DNA of 17,293 bases, from NCBI GenBank assembly GCA_007124105.1, contig SLFT01000160.1:1-17293 (forward strand). Reading direction: 5' to 3'. A program made the translations under genes and the position numbers. The stretch comes from Candidatus Hydrogenedentota bacterium. Its GTDB lineage: Bacteria > Hydrogenedentota > Hydrogenedentia > Hydrogenedentales > CAITNO01. Below the pieces are notes generated by a model. That model was given only the letters and a program-made list of their open reading frames with translations, was not told where the DNA came from and made no database searches. Shown here one piece after another: positions 1-6,113 of the stretch (positions are counted from its first letter, which is position 1; every line of letters starts with the position of its first letter).

Positions 1-175
1 ACTCCGCTACCCTGGGTGGTTGATACCGCCCCCTCCGGTTTACCCCAACGGGGTTGCGTCCGTCTCTGACTACGCAACCCCGTTGGGGTAGGCTGATGCT
101 GGGGAGGCGTACCCAGGGTAGCGGAGTACCGCAACCCCGGGCTATGATATTTAATCCCGTTGGGATATTGAATAC
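1..175. repeat. REP-like composite of nested palindromes (cut by window start)
   Basis: Seen directly: the 17-base arm at 1-17 is the exact reverse complement of 111-127. Inside it, the 19-base arm 41-59 (TACCCCAACGGGGTTGCGT) is the exact reverse complement of 72-90. A further imperfect stem pairs 111-124 with about 131-145, and a small palindrome ATCCCGTTGGGAT follows at about 153-165. The CCCCAACGGGG and ATCCCGTTGGGAT cores resemble dispersed REP-type repeats that I associate with PVC and related genomes. No reading frame here looks protein-coding. The element may extend left of the window. It could act as a transcript-end structure or simply be a non-autonomous repeat. Confidence 0.75.
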
Positions 176-336
176 AAGTACTGGCATATCAGTGCTCGAT
201 TATCAGCCAGCAAAAGACGTGGTTAATGACAAGAACCGGGGTATGTGTTAAGTCGGCACGCTGAAGCGTGAACACCACGCACGATGAAAGTTTCTGTGAT
301 TGTGGACAACCCCTGCGATGCGGGAAGTAAGGGACT
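176..336. other. Gene-free leader with a short CACGC-TGAA-GCGTG hairpin
   Basis: Together with the repeat to its left this makes about 336 bases without a gene. The only structure seen is a perfect 5-bp stem, CACGC (257-261) and GCGTG (266-270), closed by a TGAA loop. The 'ACGCTGAAGCGT' core is of a kind often dispersed in genomes rich in REP-like elements, so it may be a second small repeat. Short frames on both strands have no recognisable protein features. No convincing promoter for the following small gene was found. Confidence 0.45.
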
Positions 337-678
337 ATGATGCATAGCGGTGCGCCAAGCAGATTTTTTACGCGCGACACACGCCTGTTCTGGTGTGTGA
401 CCGTAGCGTTGCTTGCGCTTTTTGGGCTTGTACAGGTTCACGAGCTTATCCCCTGGCTTCATCATGACGCGGACGACCATCTGCCCGGCGATTATTGTCC
501 CTTCTGTATTATCAAGTGCGCGTTGACCTTTGCCGTGGCGGTTTATGTGACGCTGTGCATGTATCCCCGCATGCGTTGCAGCGTAACGCAGCCCCCCGGC
601 CTTTTTACCCCCCTTCTCATCGTCCTTTCCTTCCCCGCGCGCGCGCCGCCGTCGCCGCTTCCCATCTCAGGTTCATGA
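337..678 (+). CDS. Small His/Cys-rich membrane protein (DUF2946-like, possible metal-binding)
   Basis: Encodes 113 residues. A hydrophobic segment (about 19-34) is followed by an extracytoplasmic-looking loop with His35, HHDADDH (42-48) and CPFC (54-57), plus Cys61. A second hydrophobic segment (about 61-75) and a third (about 89-100) follow, then a C-terminal RAPP (102-105). This layout, a short membrane protein with a His/Asp/Cys loop and an 'RxPP' end, recalls DUF2946-type proteins often found near metal transport genes. That is recognition by pattern, not a proven match. Tandem ATG codons at 337 and 340 follow AAGGGA, and the second is better spaced from it. The ABC cassette with a His-rich loop lies 1.5 kb downstream on the same strand, which fits a metal role but is separated by the prepilin-like gene. 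Function is otherwise unknown. Confidence 0.6.
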   Translation: MMHSGAPSRFFTRDTRLFWCVTVALLALFGLVQVHELIPWLHHDADDHLPGDYCPFCIIKCALTFAVAVYVTLCMYPRMRCSVTQPPGLFTPLLIVLSFPARAPPSPLPISGS

Positions 679-724
679 GTCGCTGAACAGCAGACCCACT
701 GTCGCAACCCATGAGACCGTCCGA

Positions 725-757
725 CGCGCCCTGTTTCTAAACTTGGGCGCGCTCCTT
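725..757 (+). terminator. Weak stem-loop after the small membrane protein gene
   Basis: CGCGCCC (725-731) is the exact reverse complement of GGGCGCG (745-751), giving a 7-bp GC stem with a 13-base loop 47 bases after the stop codon. Only CTCCTT follows instead of a T-run, so intrinsic termination would be inefficient. It may be just a GC palindrome. Confidence 0.2.
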
Positions 758-821
758 AATCCGACTGGAAGCCGCTTCCAGGTTCCCGCTGAAATTCATC
801 TGTATTTCTGATGGCGGGCAA

Positions 822-850
822 TTGATAAGGCGTTAAGGCCAGGTGATAGT
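822..850 (+). promoter_or_regulatory. Candidate sigma70-type promoter for the prepilin-like gene
   Basis: TTGATA (822-827) is separated by 17 bases from GATAGT (845-850). This is 5 of 6 and 4 of 6 matches to consensus, about 84 bases before the start codon at 934. The -10 is poor, so this is a weak candidate. Confidence 0.25.
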
Positions 851-933
851 CGGGCGCTTCGCGACACATACCAACTACCCTCATCATCATTTTCCTTTTT
901 ATATTAACAACAACTATTTCAGGAATTATATTT

Positions 934-1893
934 ATGTATACACGCAAAGGATTTACGTTGATTGAACTGCTGGTGGTGATTGCCATTATTGGCATTCTTG
1001 CCGCCATTTTGCTTCCGGCCCTTGCCCGGGCGCGCGAAGCGGCGCGTCGCGCCAGCTGCCAAAACAATATACGCCAAATCGGCTTGATGTTGAAAATGTA
1101 CGCCAACGAGAGTCCCGGCGAAGCGTTTCCGCCTATGAAAAGCCGCGGCTGCGACGGCGCCATCCATGCGATGGAACAGATGTTCGATGTGGAGGCGGTG
1201 TACCCCGAGTATTTGACCGACCTTGACGTGCTGATTTGTCCGAGCGCTACCGGCGGCGGCACGGCGCTGGCGCGTTGGGACCAGGGTGAAACGGACAGCC
1301 CCTTCTGGCGCGAGATAGACGGCTTTACGAACAACGGGATTGTGGAGCCGTGCGAGGTGGGCGATTACCCATACGCCTATTTGGGGTGGGTAATCACCGA
1401 GAACATGCTTGATACGCCCGCAAAGATGGCCGAATTCGAGCAGAACGTGCTTGAAGAGCCGAACAGTCTTGCCGAGCGCATCCTTGAAGAACCGCGACGG
1501 GTACATGAGGACTGGCCCGTGATCCCGGGTTCGGGCAACGCGGGAACCGACACCATACACCGCATGCGCGAAGGCGTGGAGCGTTTCCTGATCACGGACA
1601 TCAACAACCCGGGCGCCAGCGCACAGGCGCAATCCACCGTGGCCATGTTCTGGGACGTAGTCTGCGACGATCCAGTCCACTTCAACCATGTGCCCGGCGG
1701 CGGCAACGTATTGTTTATGGACGGTCATGTCGAGTTCATTCGCTGGCCAGGCAGCGCAGGGCCCGGCGGTACGTGGGAAAACATAGAAGGTATACCACTG
1801 CCCGTGGGCACACAGTTCCCACTGGATGCCGGCGGCATTGTGCTGCATGAGGCGGGTCACATCTATGGCGAACGGGTACAGCCCGCACCGTAA
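934..1893 (+). CDS. Prepilin-type secreted/surface protein with H-X-DG C-terminal motif
   Basis: A 319-residue protein. Residues 1-27 form a type IV prepilin/pseudopilin signal: basic start, cleavage expected between Gly6 and Phe7, the conserved Glu at position 5 of the mature form (Glu11), and a hydrophobic helix ending near LLPALARAREAARR. The C-terminal region has NHVPGGGNVLFMDGHVEF, a version of the processing-associated 'H-X9-DG' motif with one extra residue between His and DG. Proteins of this layout occur in large paralogous families in Planctomycetes, Lentisphaerae and Hydrogenedentes and are thought to be handled by a type II/IV-pilus-like machinery. Their individual roles are unknown. 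AGGA at 920-923 is a suitable ribosome site 10 bases before ATG. No pilus assembly genes are adjacent, so this is probably an orphan member of the family. Confidence 0.88.
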   Translation: MYTRKGFTLIELLVVIAIIGILAAILLPALARAREAARRASCQNNIRQIGLMLKMYANESPGEAFPPMKSRGCDGAIHAMEQMFDVEAVYPEYLTDLDVLICPSATGGGTALARWDQGETDSPFWREIDGFTNNGIVEPCEVGDYPYAYLGWVITENMLDTPAKMAEFEQNVLEEPNSLAERILEEPRRVHEDWPVIPGSGNAGTDTIHRMREGVERFLITDINNPGASAQAQSTVAMFWDVVCDDPVHFNHVPGGGNVLFMDGHVEFIRWPGSAGPGGTWENIEGIPLPVGTQFPLDAGGIVLHEAGHIYGERVQPAP

Positions 1894-1923
1894 GCAAAGC
1901 CAGTTAATAGATTTCCGGTACGG

Positions 1924-1981
1924 CATTGTCTGACAGGTCGGACGCGGTCTTACTGTGTCCGACAATGTCCGACAGCCCACC
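1924..1981. repeat. 58-bp repeat, copy 1 (GTCNGAC units)
   Basis: Contains four versions of a 7-mer: GTCTGAC (1928), GTCGGAC (1937), GTCCGAC (1957) and GTCCGAC (1967). The last two sit in a 10-base tandem period, and GTCGGAC (1937-1943) can pair perfectly with GTCCGAC (1957-1963). The whole 58-base block aligns without gaps to 10753-10810, with 43 of 58 positions identical by hand count. It lies between the prepilin-like gene and the ABC operon. Confidence 0.6.
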
Positions 1982-2018
1982 ACAAAATCAACATTTCACA
2001 GCGACGCTGGTTGTATTC

Positions 2019-2040
2019 CTGGGAATATACCATTTCCCAG
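2019..2040. promoter_or_regulatory. Inverted repeat CTGGGAA-N8-TTCCCAG upstream of the ABC operon
   Basis: CTGGGAA (2019-2025) and TTCCCAG (2034-2040) are perfect inverted arms with an AT-rich 8-base centre (TATACCAT). The total span of 22 bases and the position just before a candidate promoter and about 105 bases before the ABC ATPase start are typical of an operator for a dimeric regulator. The sequence does not match the Zur box I know from enterobacteria, so the regulator is unidentified. Confidence 0.3.
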
Positions 2041-2047
2041 TGCTGTA

Positions 2048-2077
2048 TTGCTTATGATGGTCGGAGTTCGTTATTCT
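2048..2077 (+). promoter_or_regulatory. Weak candidate promoter of the ABC operon
   Basis: TTGCTT (2048-2053), an 18-base spacer and TATTCT (2072-2077) place a start of transcription near 2084, about 60 bases before the ATPase start codon. A 6-bp stem (AGCGCG 2093-2098 with CGCGCT 2109-2114) would lie in the leader. Both boxes are 4 of 6 matches, so confidence is low. Confidence 0.22.
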
Positions 2078-2145
2078 TATGTCCCCTTCAAAAGCGCGCA
2101 TCGCGTGACGCGCTGCACCTTAACAATACAGGAGAACTGCCGTTT

Positions 2146-2808
2146 ATGGTATTGCTTGAACAGGTAAGACGTCGCCTCGGTCCGGGCGTGACGTTTTATT
2201 GCGAACATTTTCATGCTGAACCCGGCGCGCGTGTAGCGCTGTTCGGGCCGAGCGGCTGCGGCAAATCAACACTCCTGAACCTCGTCACCGGGCTGCTGCG
2301 CGCCGATGCAGGCGTTATCCGTGTGGACGGCCAGGAGATACAGAATTATTCAGAAAGCAAACTGGACGCCTTTCGCGGCGAGCGACTGGGCTTCGTTTTT
2401 CAGACCTTCAACCTGCTTGCCCCGTTTACGGCGTTGCAGAACGTGATTGTGGGCATGCGCTTTGCCGACGTTATTCCCGACAAGGAATGGAAAGACCGCG
2501 CGCGGGCCATGCTCGACCGTGTTGGACTTGGCCATCGGCTGCACAGCAAGCCGGGCGTGTTGAGCGTGGGGGAGAGGCAGCGCGTGGCCATTGCGCGCGC
2601 GCTGGTAAACGAGCCCAAATTGATCGTGGCCGACGAGCCTACGGGCAGCCTTGATCCCAAGACGGCCGAAGGCGTTATGGCGTTGTTGCTCGAATTATGT
2701 GAACAGGAGGCGGTCACGCTGTTGCTGGTCACCCACGACCGGGGCATCGCCGAACGGCTGCCGCAGCTCTTCGATTGCACCGACCTGGTGAAGGAGAGTC
2801 AGTCATGA
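2146..2808 (+). CDS. ABC transporter ATP-binding protein (LolD/DevA/MacB type)
   Basis: Predicted 220-residue cytoplasmic ATPase that would power the FtsX-type permease encoded next. Visible motifs are Walker A GPSGCGKST (34-42), Q-loop FVFQTFNL, signature LSVGERQRVAIARAL, Walker B LIVADEPTG with SLDP D-loop, and the switch histidine in LLLVTHD. The signature has Val in place of the first Gly of LSGGQ. I recall this LSVG form in DevA-like and zinc-cassette ATPases, so it need not mean loss of activity. The start at 2146 is chosen because AGGAG (2130-2134) lies 11 bases upstream and the protein then begins as the family does; the frame stays open 45 codons further but that extension lacks family features. 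Its stop overlaps the next gene's start as ATGA, so translation is probably coupled. Confidence 0.93.
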   Translation: MVLLEQVRRRLGPGVTFYCEHFHAEPGARVALFGPSGCGKSTLLNLVTGLLRADAGVIRVDGQEIQNYSESKLDAFRGERLGFVFQTFNLLAPFTALQNVIVGMRFADVIPDKEWKDRARAMLDRVGLGHRLHSKPGVLSVGERQRVAIARALVNEPKLIVADEPTGSLDPKTAEGVMALLLELCEQEAVTLLLVTHDRGIAERLPQLFDCTDLVKESQS

Positions 2809-4046
2809 GTCTATGGAGAATCGCCTGGAGTTACCTGTGGAACCGTAAACTGACCACGGCGCTCACTGTCCTTTCCGTGGCGCTTGGCGTGGGCCTTATT
2901 TCGGCGGTGTTGACCCTGCGCGAAGAGACGCAGCGGCGCTTCGAGGAGGAGGGGCAGGCCTTCGACATCGTTATTGGCGCGAAAGGCAACCCGCTGCAAC
3001 TGGTCTTGAGCACGGTCTATTTTCTGGACGCGCCCACGGGTAATATGGACATTGCCATTTTCAATGAGTTGAAAGAGCATGAGGACGTGGTCGCCGCGTT
3101 TCCGATTGGCATGGGCGACACCTATCGCGGCTATCGCATCGTAGGCACAACCCCTGATTTAATGGAGTTCGAGTGGGGCGATCGTACCCCCTATGCCCTT
3201 GCCGAGGGCCGGTATTTCGATGCGCCCTTCGAGGCGGTTGTTGGCGCCAATGTGGCGGAGGACGCGCGGTTGCGTCTGGGCGCAACTTTTTACGGCACCC
3301 ACGGATTCGTGGATTCGCCCTACGCGCAGGCGCATGAGGATCATCCCTATACGGTGGTTGGCATCCTGGAACGTTCCGGCTCGCCCAACGACCGCGCCAT
3401 CTTTTGCAATATCCAGGACGTCTGGGACGTCCACGATCATGGCGACGACCATGACCACCATCATGAACACGGCGAGGAATGCGATCATCATCATCCGCAC
3501 GACGATATCACGGCGGCGCTCATCAAGCTGGCGTCGCCGGCAATACGTTTCGAGTTCAAGGACCTTGTGAACCGCAACTACAATGCCATGGCCGCCATTC
3601 CCATCCAGGAGATACAGAAACTCTATGAACAGCTGCTGGGCATGGCCAAGTTGGTGCTGCTTGCCATCGGTTATCTGGTGGTGGGCATTTCGGCTTTGTC
3701 TATATTGATCGGGCTGTACATGGCCATTCTGCAACGGAAACGGGACCTTGCCATCATGCGCGCTTTGGGTGCGACGCGCGGCGAGATATTCGGTGCGGTG
3801 ATCATCGAGGCGTTCTGGGTGACGCTGCTGGGCGTGGTCGCCGGGTGGTTCATGGGCGCTGTGGTTTGCGCCGCGTTAAATCAATATCTAGTTGCGCAGG
3901 TTGGCTTCCATGTGTCCGCAGTACGGCTGACGGCCGATTTGGTGGCGGCGTATTCAGCGGTTATCCTGATGGGCCTGATCGCGGGCATCCTGCCCGCCTG
4001 GCAGGCCTATCGCACCGATGTCGCCCGCGACCTTTCTGAATTATAA
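2805..4046 (+). CDS. FtsX/MacB-type ABC permease with histidine-rich loop
   Basis: 413 residues. A membrane helix near 17-38 is followed by a large extracytoplasmic domain (about 40-280) and three C-terminal helices (about 290-320, 338-365 and 378-402). This is the MacB/LolC-E/DevC topology, with the typical LQRKRDLAIMRALGATRGEIF coupling segment before the third helix. Residues 210-232 in the extracytoplasmic domain hold 11 His, 5 Asp and 1 Cys, a probable metal-binding strip. The ATG at 2805 overlaps the ATPase stop, with AAGGAGAG just before it. Transporters of this type act on lipoproteins, lipids, peptides or, in the PA4064-PA4066/Zrg-like cassettes, in zinc-dependent physiology. The histidine strip and the following DUF3299-like gene favour the last. 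Whether metal is moved, sensed or only bound cannot be told. Confidence 0.9.
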   Translation: MSLWRIAWSYLWNRKLTTALTVLSVALGVGLISAVLTLREETQRRFEEEGQAFDIVIGAKGNPLQLVLSTVYFLDAPTGNMDIAIFNELKEHEDVVAAFPIGMGDTYRGYRIVGTTPDLMEFEWGDRTPYALAEGRYFDAPFEAVVGANVAEDARLRLGATFYGTHGFVDSPYAQAHEDHPYTVVGILERSGSPNDRAIFCNIQDVWDVHDHGDDHDHHHEHGEECDHHHPHDDITAALIKLASPAIRFEFKDLVNRNYNAMAAIPIQEIQKLYEQLLGMAKLVLLAIGYLVVGISALSILIGLYMAILQRKRDLAIMRALGATRGEIFGAVIIEAFWVTLLGVVAGWFMGAVVCAALNQYLVAQVGFHVSAVRLTADLVAAYSAVILMGLIAGILPAWQAYRTDVARDLSEL

Positions 4047-4068
4047 ACCCTGGTAAAGGATAGGAATC

Positions 4069-4743
4069 ATGCGTAGACGCGCAAAACGTGATTTGATGAC
4101 CTTGGTTGGACTTGTGGTAATTGTGGCCAGTGTTGTGGGCGTAAACGGTTATCTACGCCGCGCCGGGCTACGCGAACATTATGAGCGGATGCGCGCTGTG
4201 GTGGAAGCGAAACATCGTGGTGAAGGCGTGGCCCTAATCGAATGGAACGAATTGCATCAGGTTCAGGGTCGTCGTGTGACAGGCGCTATATTCCCGGACT
4301 CATTAAAGGAGAAAGACGGGCGCCTGGTTAACATCGTGGGCTTCATGAGTCCTATTGACCAATTCCGCAACGTCAGTGAATTTATGCTGTTGCCGGTGCC
4401 GCTGGTCTGTTACTTCTGTGACGCGCCGCCCATGCGCGACATTATCGAGGTGAAATTGCGCGAACCCGCGAACATGATCAACGAGCCGGTGCTCATTGGT
4501 GGACGCCTGCAACTTCACGAGGGACCGCGCCCGTTGTTTTTCTATACCATCGAAGATGCGTTGTGGAACGAGGCGGTGTATGACGATGAAGCCACCGAGC
4601 AGATTACGGAACAGCAGCATAGACTTCACCTGATTGAAGGGTTTGACGAGTTGCGGCGCGGCCCCGGTATGATGGACGAGCCCGAAGAGGAGTTGCTGCC
4701 CGGCTACACGCCTCCGGAAACGTTGGAAGATGAAGAGGAATAG
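4069..4743 (+). CDS. Membrane-anchored DUF3299-like protein, third gene of the ABC cassette
   Basis: 224 residues. Residues 9-26 form an N-terminal anchor helix after a basic start (MRRRAKR), so the rest is likely periplasmic. The centre has VNIVGFMSPID (87-97) and EFMLLPVPLVCYFCDAPP (104-121), matching the 'GFMVPL...FLLVP...C...PP' layout of DUF3299 as I know it. Cys114 and Cys117 form a CxxC pair that could bind metal or a disulfide. The tail (about 200-224) is strongly acidic. Only 22 bases separate it from the permease gene, and AGGA precedes the start, so it belongs to the same operon. In Pseudomonas PA4066 a DUF3299 protein follows the equivalent ATPase and permease genes (from memory). 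Biochemical role is unknown; an accessory or metal-binding subunit is a guess. Confidence 0.72.
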   Translation: MRRRAKRDLMTLVGLVVIVASVVGVNGYLRRAGLREHYERMRAVVEAKHRGEGVALIEWNELHQVQGRRVTGAIFPDSLKEKDGRLVNIVGFMSPIDQFRNVSEFMLLPVPLVCYFCDAPPMRDIIEVKLREPANMINEPVLIGGRLQLHEGPRPLFFYTIEDALWNEAVYDDEATEQITEQQHRLHLIEGFDELRRGPGMMDEPEEELLPGYTPPETLEDEEE

Positions 4744-4813
4744 CGGTTCCGGCTGACTGCGCAGGCGACGCGCTCGGGATAGGGGTGATTCGCTGCGCAA
4801 CGGAATATGCGCG

Positions 4814-5413
4814 TCAGATTTGTGAGCGCCCCTCGAGTGCGTGGGCAAGGGTGACGGCGTCTGCGTATTCCACGCCGCCGCCCATGGGTACGCCGTGGGC
4901 GATACGGCTCACGGGCACATCCAGGGCGCCAATGCGCCGTGCCAGGTACAAGGCGGTTGCCTCGCCCTCGGCGGTGGTATTGGTGGCGACAATCACTTCG
5001 GTTACGGCGCCGTCTTCAACGCGTTTGAACAACAAATCCAAGGCCAGTTCCTCGGGACCGATCCCTTCCAACGGATTGAGCACGCCGTGCAGCACATGGT
5101 AGAGTCCGCGATAAGAGCCGCCCTTTTCAATGGCCATTGCGCCAGAAGGCTGTTCAACCACGCAGATTACGCTGTGGTCGCGGCGCTCATCGGCGCAGAC
5201 GACACAGGGGGTTGCGTCGGTGAGGTTGCGGCACAGGGGACACCAGGTGATGCGCTCGCGCGCGACACGCACGGCGTCGCTGAAATCGAAGGCCTGCTCT
5301 TTGGGCATGGACAGTACATGGAGCGCGTACCGTTCCGCTGATTTCCGGCCCACCCCCGGCAGCCGCCGGAACGATTCTATCAGCCGCTCTACAATCGGCG
5401 ATTGGATAAACAT
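4814..5413 (-). CDS. recR: Recombination protein RecR
   Basis: 199 residues, the usual RecR length. An N-terminal helix-hairpin-helix region (LPGVGRKSAERYA, 18-30) is followed by a C4 zinc site, Cys58, Cys61, Cys70 and Cys73. The Toprim domain starts at about 81, with Glu87 in VVEQPSG, and carries the family string LHGVLNPLEGIGPEEL. RecR works with RecO (and RecF) to load RecA on SSB-coated single-stranded DNA during gap repair. The start lies 14 bases after the def stop, so def and recR are probably co-transcribed. The usual partner upstream in many bacteria (dnaX with ybaB/ebfC) is not present here. It is convergent with the ABC cassette, and the two stop codons are 70 bases apart. Confidence 0.98.
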   Translation of the reverse strand: MFIQSPIVERLIESFRRLPGVGRKSAERYALHVLSMPKEQAFDFSDAVRVARERITWCPLCRNLTDATPCVVCADERRDHSVICVVEQPSGAMAIEKGGSYRGLYHVLHGVLNPLEGIGPEELALDLLFKRVEDGAVTEVIVATNTTAEGEATALYLARRIGALDVPVSRIAHGVPMGGGVEYADAVTLAHALEGRSQI

Positions 5414-5427
5414 AAGGCTCCTTGCTG

Positions 5428-5946
5428 TCAGTCCGCCAGCGAGACGCGCGCGTCAATGCGCGCGCGAATCTCTTCCCACTCGCTGATAACGGCGTCCCGG
5501 GTCAGCGCATCGAGACGGTCAATGAACAGTTTACCCTGCAAATGATCGTACTCATGCTGGATGACGCGCGCCAGGAAATCATGGGCTTCGAAGTCAAGCA
5601 TGTTCCCTTCGATATCCTGTGCGCGTACGCGGATATGTGTGGCCCGCGGCACCGGCGCGTAAAGGTCTGGCAAACTCAAGCAACCCTCTTCCTCGTATGC
5701 CTTGCCGTCCATTTCGACAATCTCGGGGTTGACAAGGCATAGCGGTTCGCCCTCCGGTTCGCATAGCACCAGCACCTGTTGCCGTACGCCAACCTGTGGG
5801 GCCGCCAATCCGACGCCGCAGCTGCTTTCCATGGTTTCCAACATATCAGCCACAAGCCTATGCAAATCCCCGCCAAATCGCACTACCTGAGACGCTTCCT
5901 CTTTCAAAGGGGCGTCGGGGTAGATTACTATGTCCATAAGGGCCAT
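5428..5946 (-). CDS. def: Peptide deformylase
   Basis: 172 residues with all three catalytic motifs: GVGLAAPQVG (44-53), EGCLSLP (87-93) and HEYDHLQG (131-138). The Fe/Zn ligands are Cys89, His131 and His135, and the catalytic base is Glu132. It removes the formyl group from the initiator methionine of new proteins. The start at 5946 is chosen because AGGAG lies 8 bases upstream; the frame stays open to 5964 but that codon is inside the ribosome-site region. A good promoter lies in the gap behind it. It probably forms an operon with recR. Its common partner fmt is not in the window. Confidence 0.97.
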   Translation of the reverse strand: MALMDIVIYPDAPLKEEASQVVRFGGDLHRLVADMLETMESSCGVGLAAPQVGVRQQVLVLCEPEGEPLCLVNPEIVEMDGKAYEEEGCLSLPDLYAPVPRATHIRVRAQDIEGNMLDFEAHDFLARVIQHEYDHLQGKLFIDRLDALTRDAVISEWEEIRARIDARVSLAD

Positions 5947-5999
5947 CAACCTATCTCCTGTCAAATGTAATACAGATGCCGCGTTTATCCACTACACGC

Positions 6000-6029
6000 A
6001 GTATATACGGTAAATGCAACACGGTGCAA
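6000..6029 (-). promoter_or_regulatory. Promoter of def-recR
   Basis: On the minus strand TTGCAC (6029-6024) is separated by 18 bases from TATACT (6005-6000), matching sigma70 consensus at 4 and 5 of 6 positions. Transcription would start near 5993, about 47 bases before the def start codon. This lets def-recR be expressed independently of the large upstream gene. Confidence 0.5.
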
Positions 6030-6113
6030 AGATGAATCATTCCAAGTGGAAAGCGGTCGCGCCCACCCTCAGTCCACTTTTGATCTTTATTGGCAGCCAG
6101 TTACTTTATGTTC

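Noticed and set aside
1924..1981. CRISPR-like repetition
   Set aside because: The 7-mer units are too short, irregularly spaced and partly inverted; there are no equal spacers and no cas genes.
919..1983. 354-residue open frame on the minus strand
   Set aside because: It is the antisense of the prepilin-like gene, whose N-terminal signal and C-terminal motif are unmistakable; the antisense protein has no recognisable feature.
6044..6079. Inverted repeat AAGTGGA/TCCACTT as terminator of the aas gene
   Set aside because: The loop is 22 bases and there is no T-run on the minus strand, so intrinsic termination is not supported.
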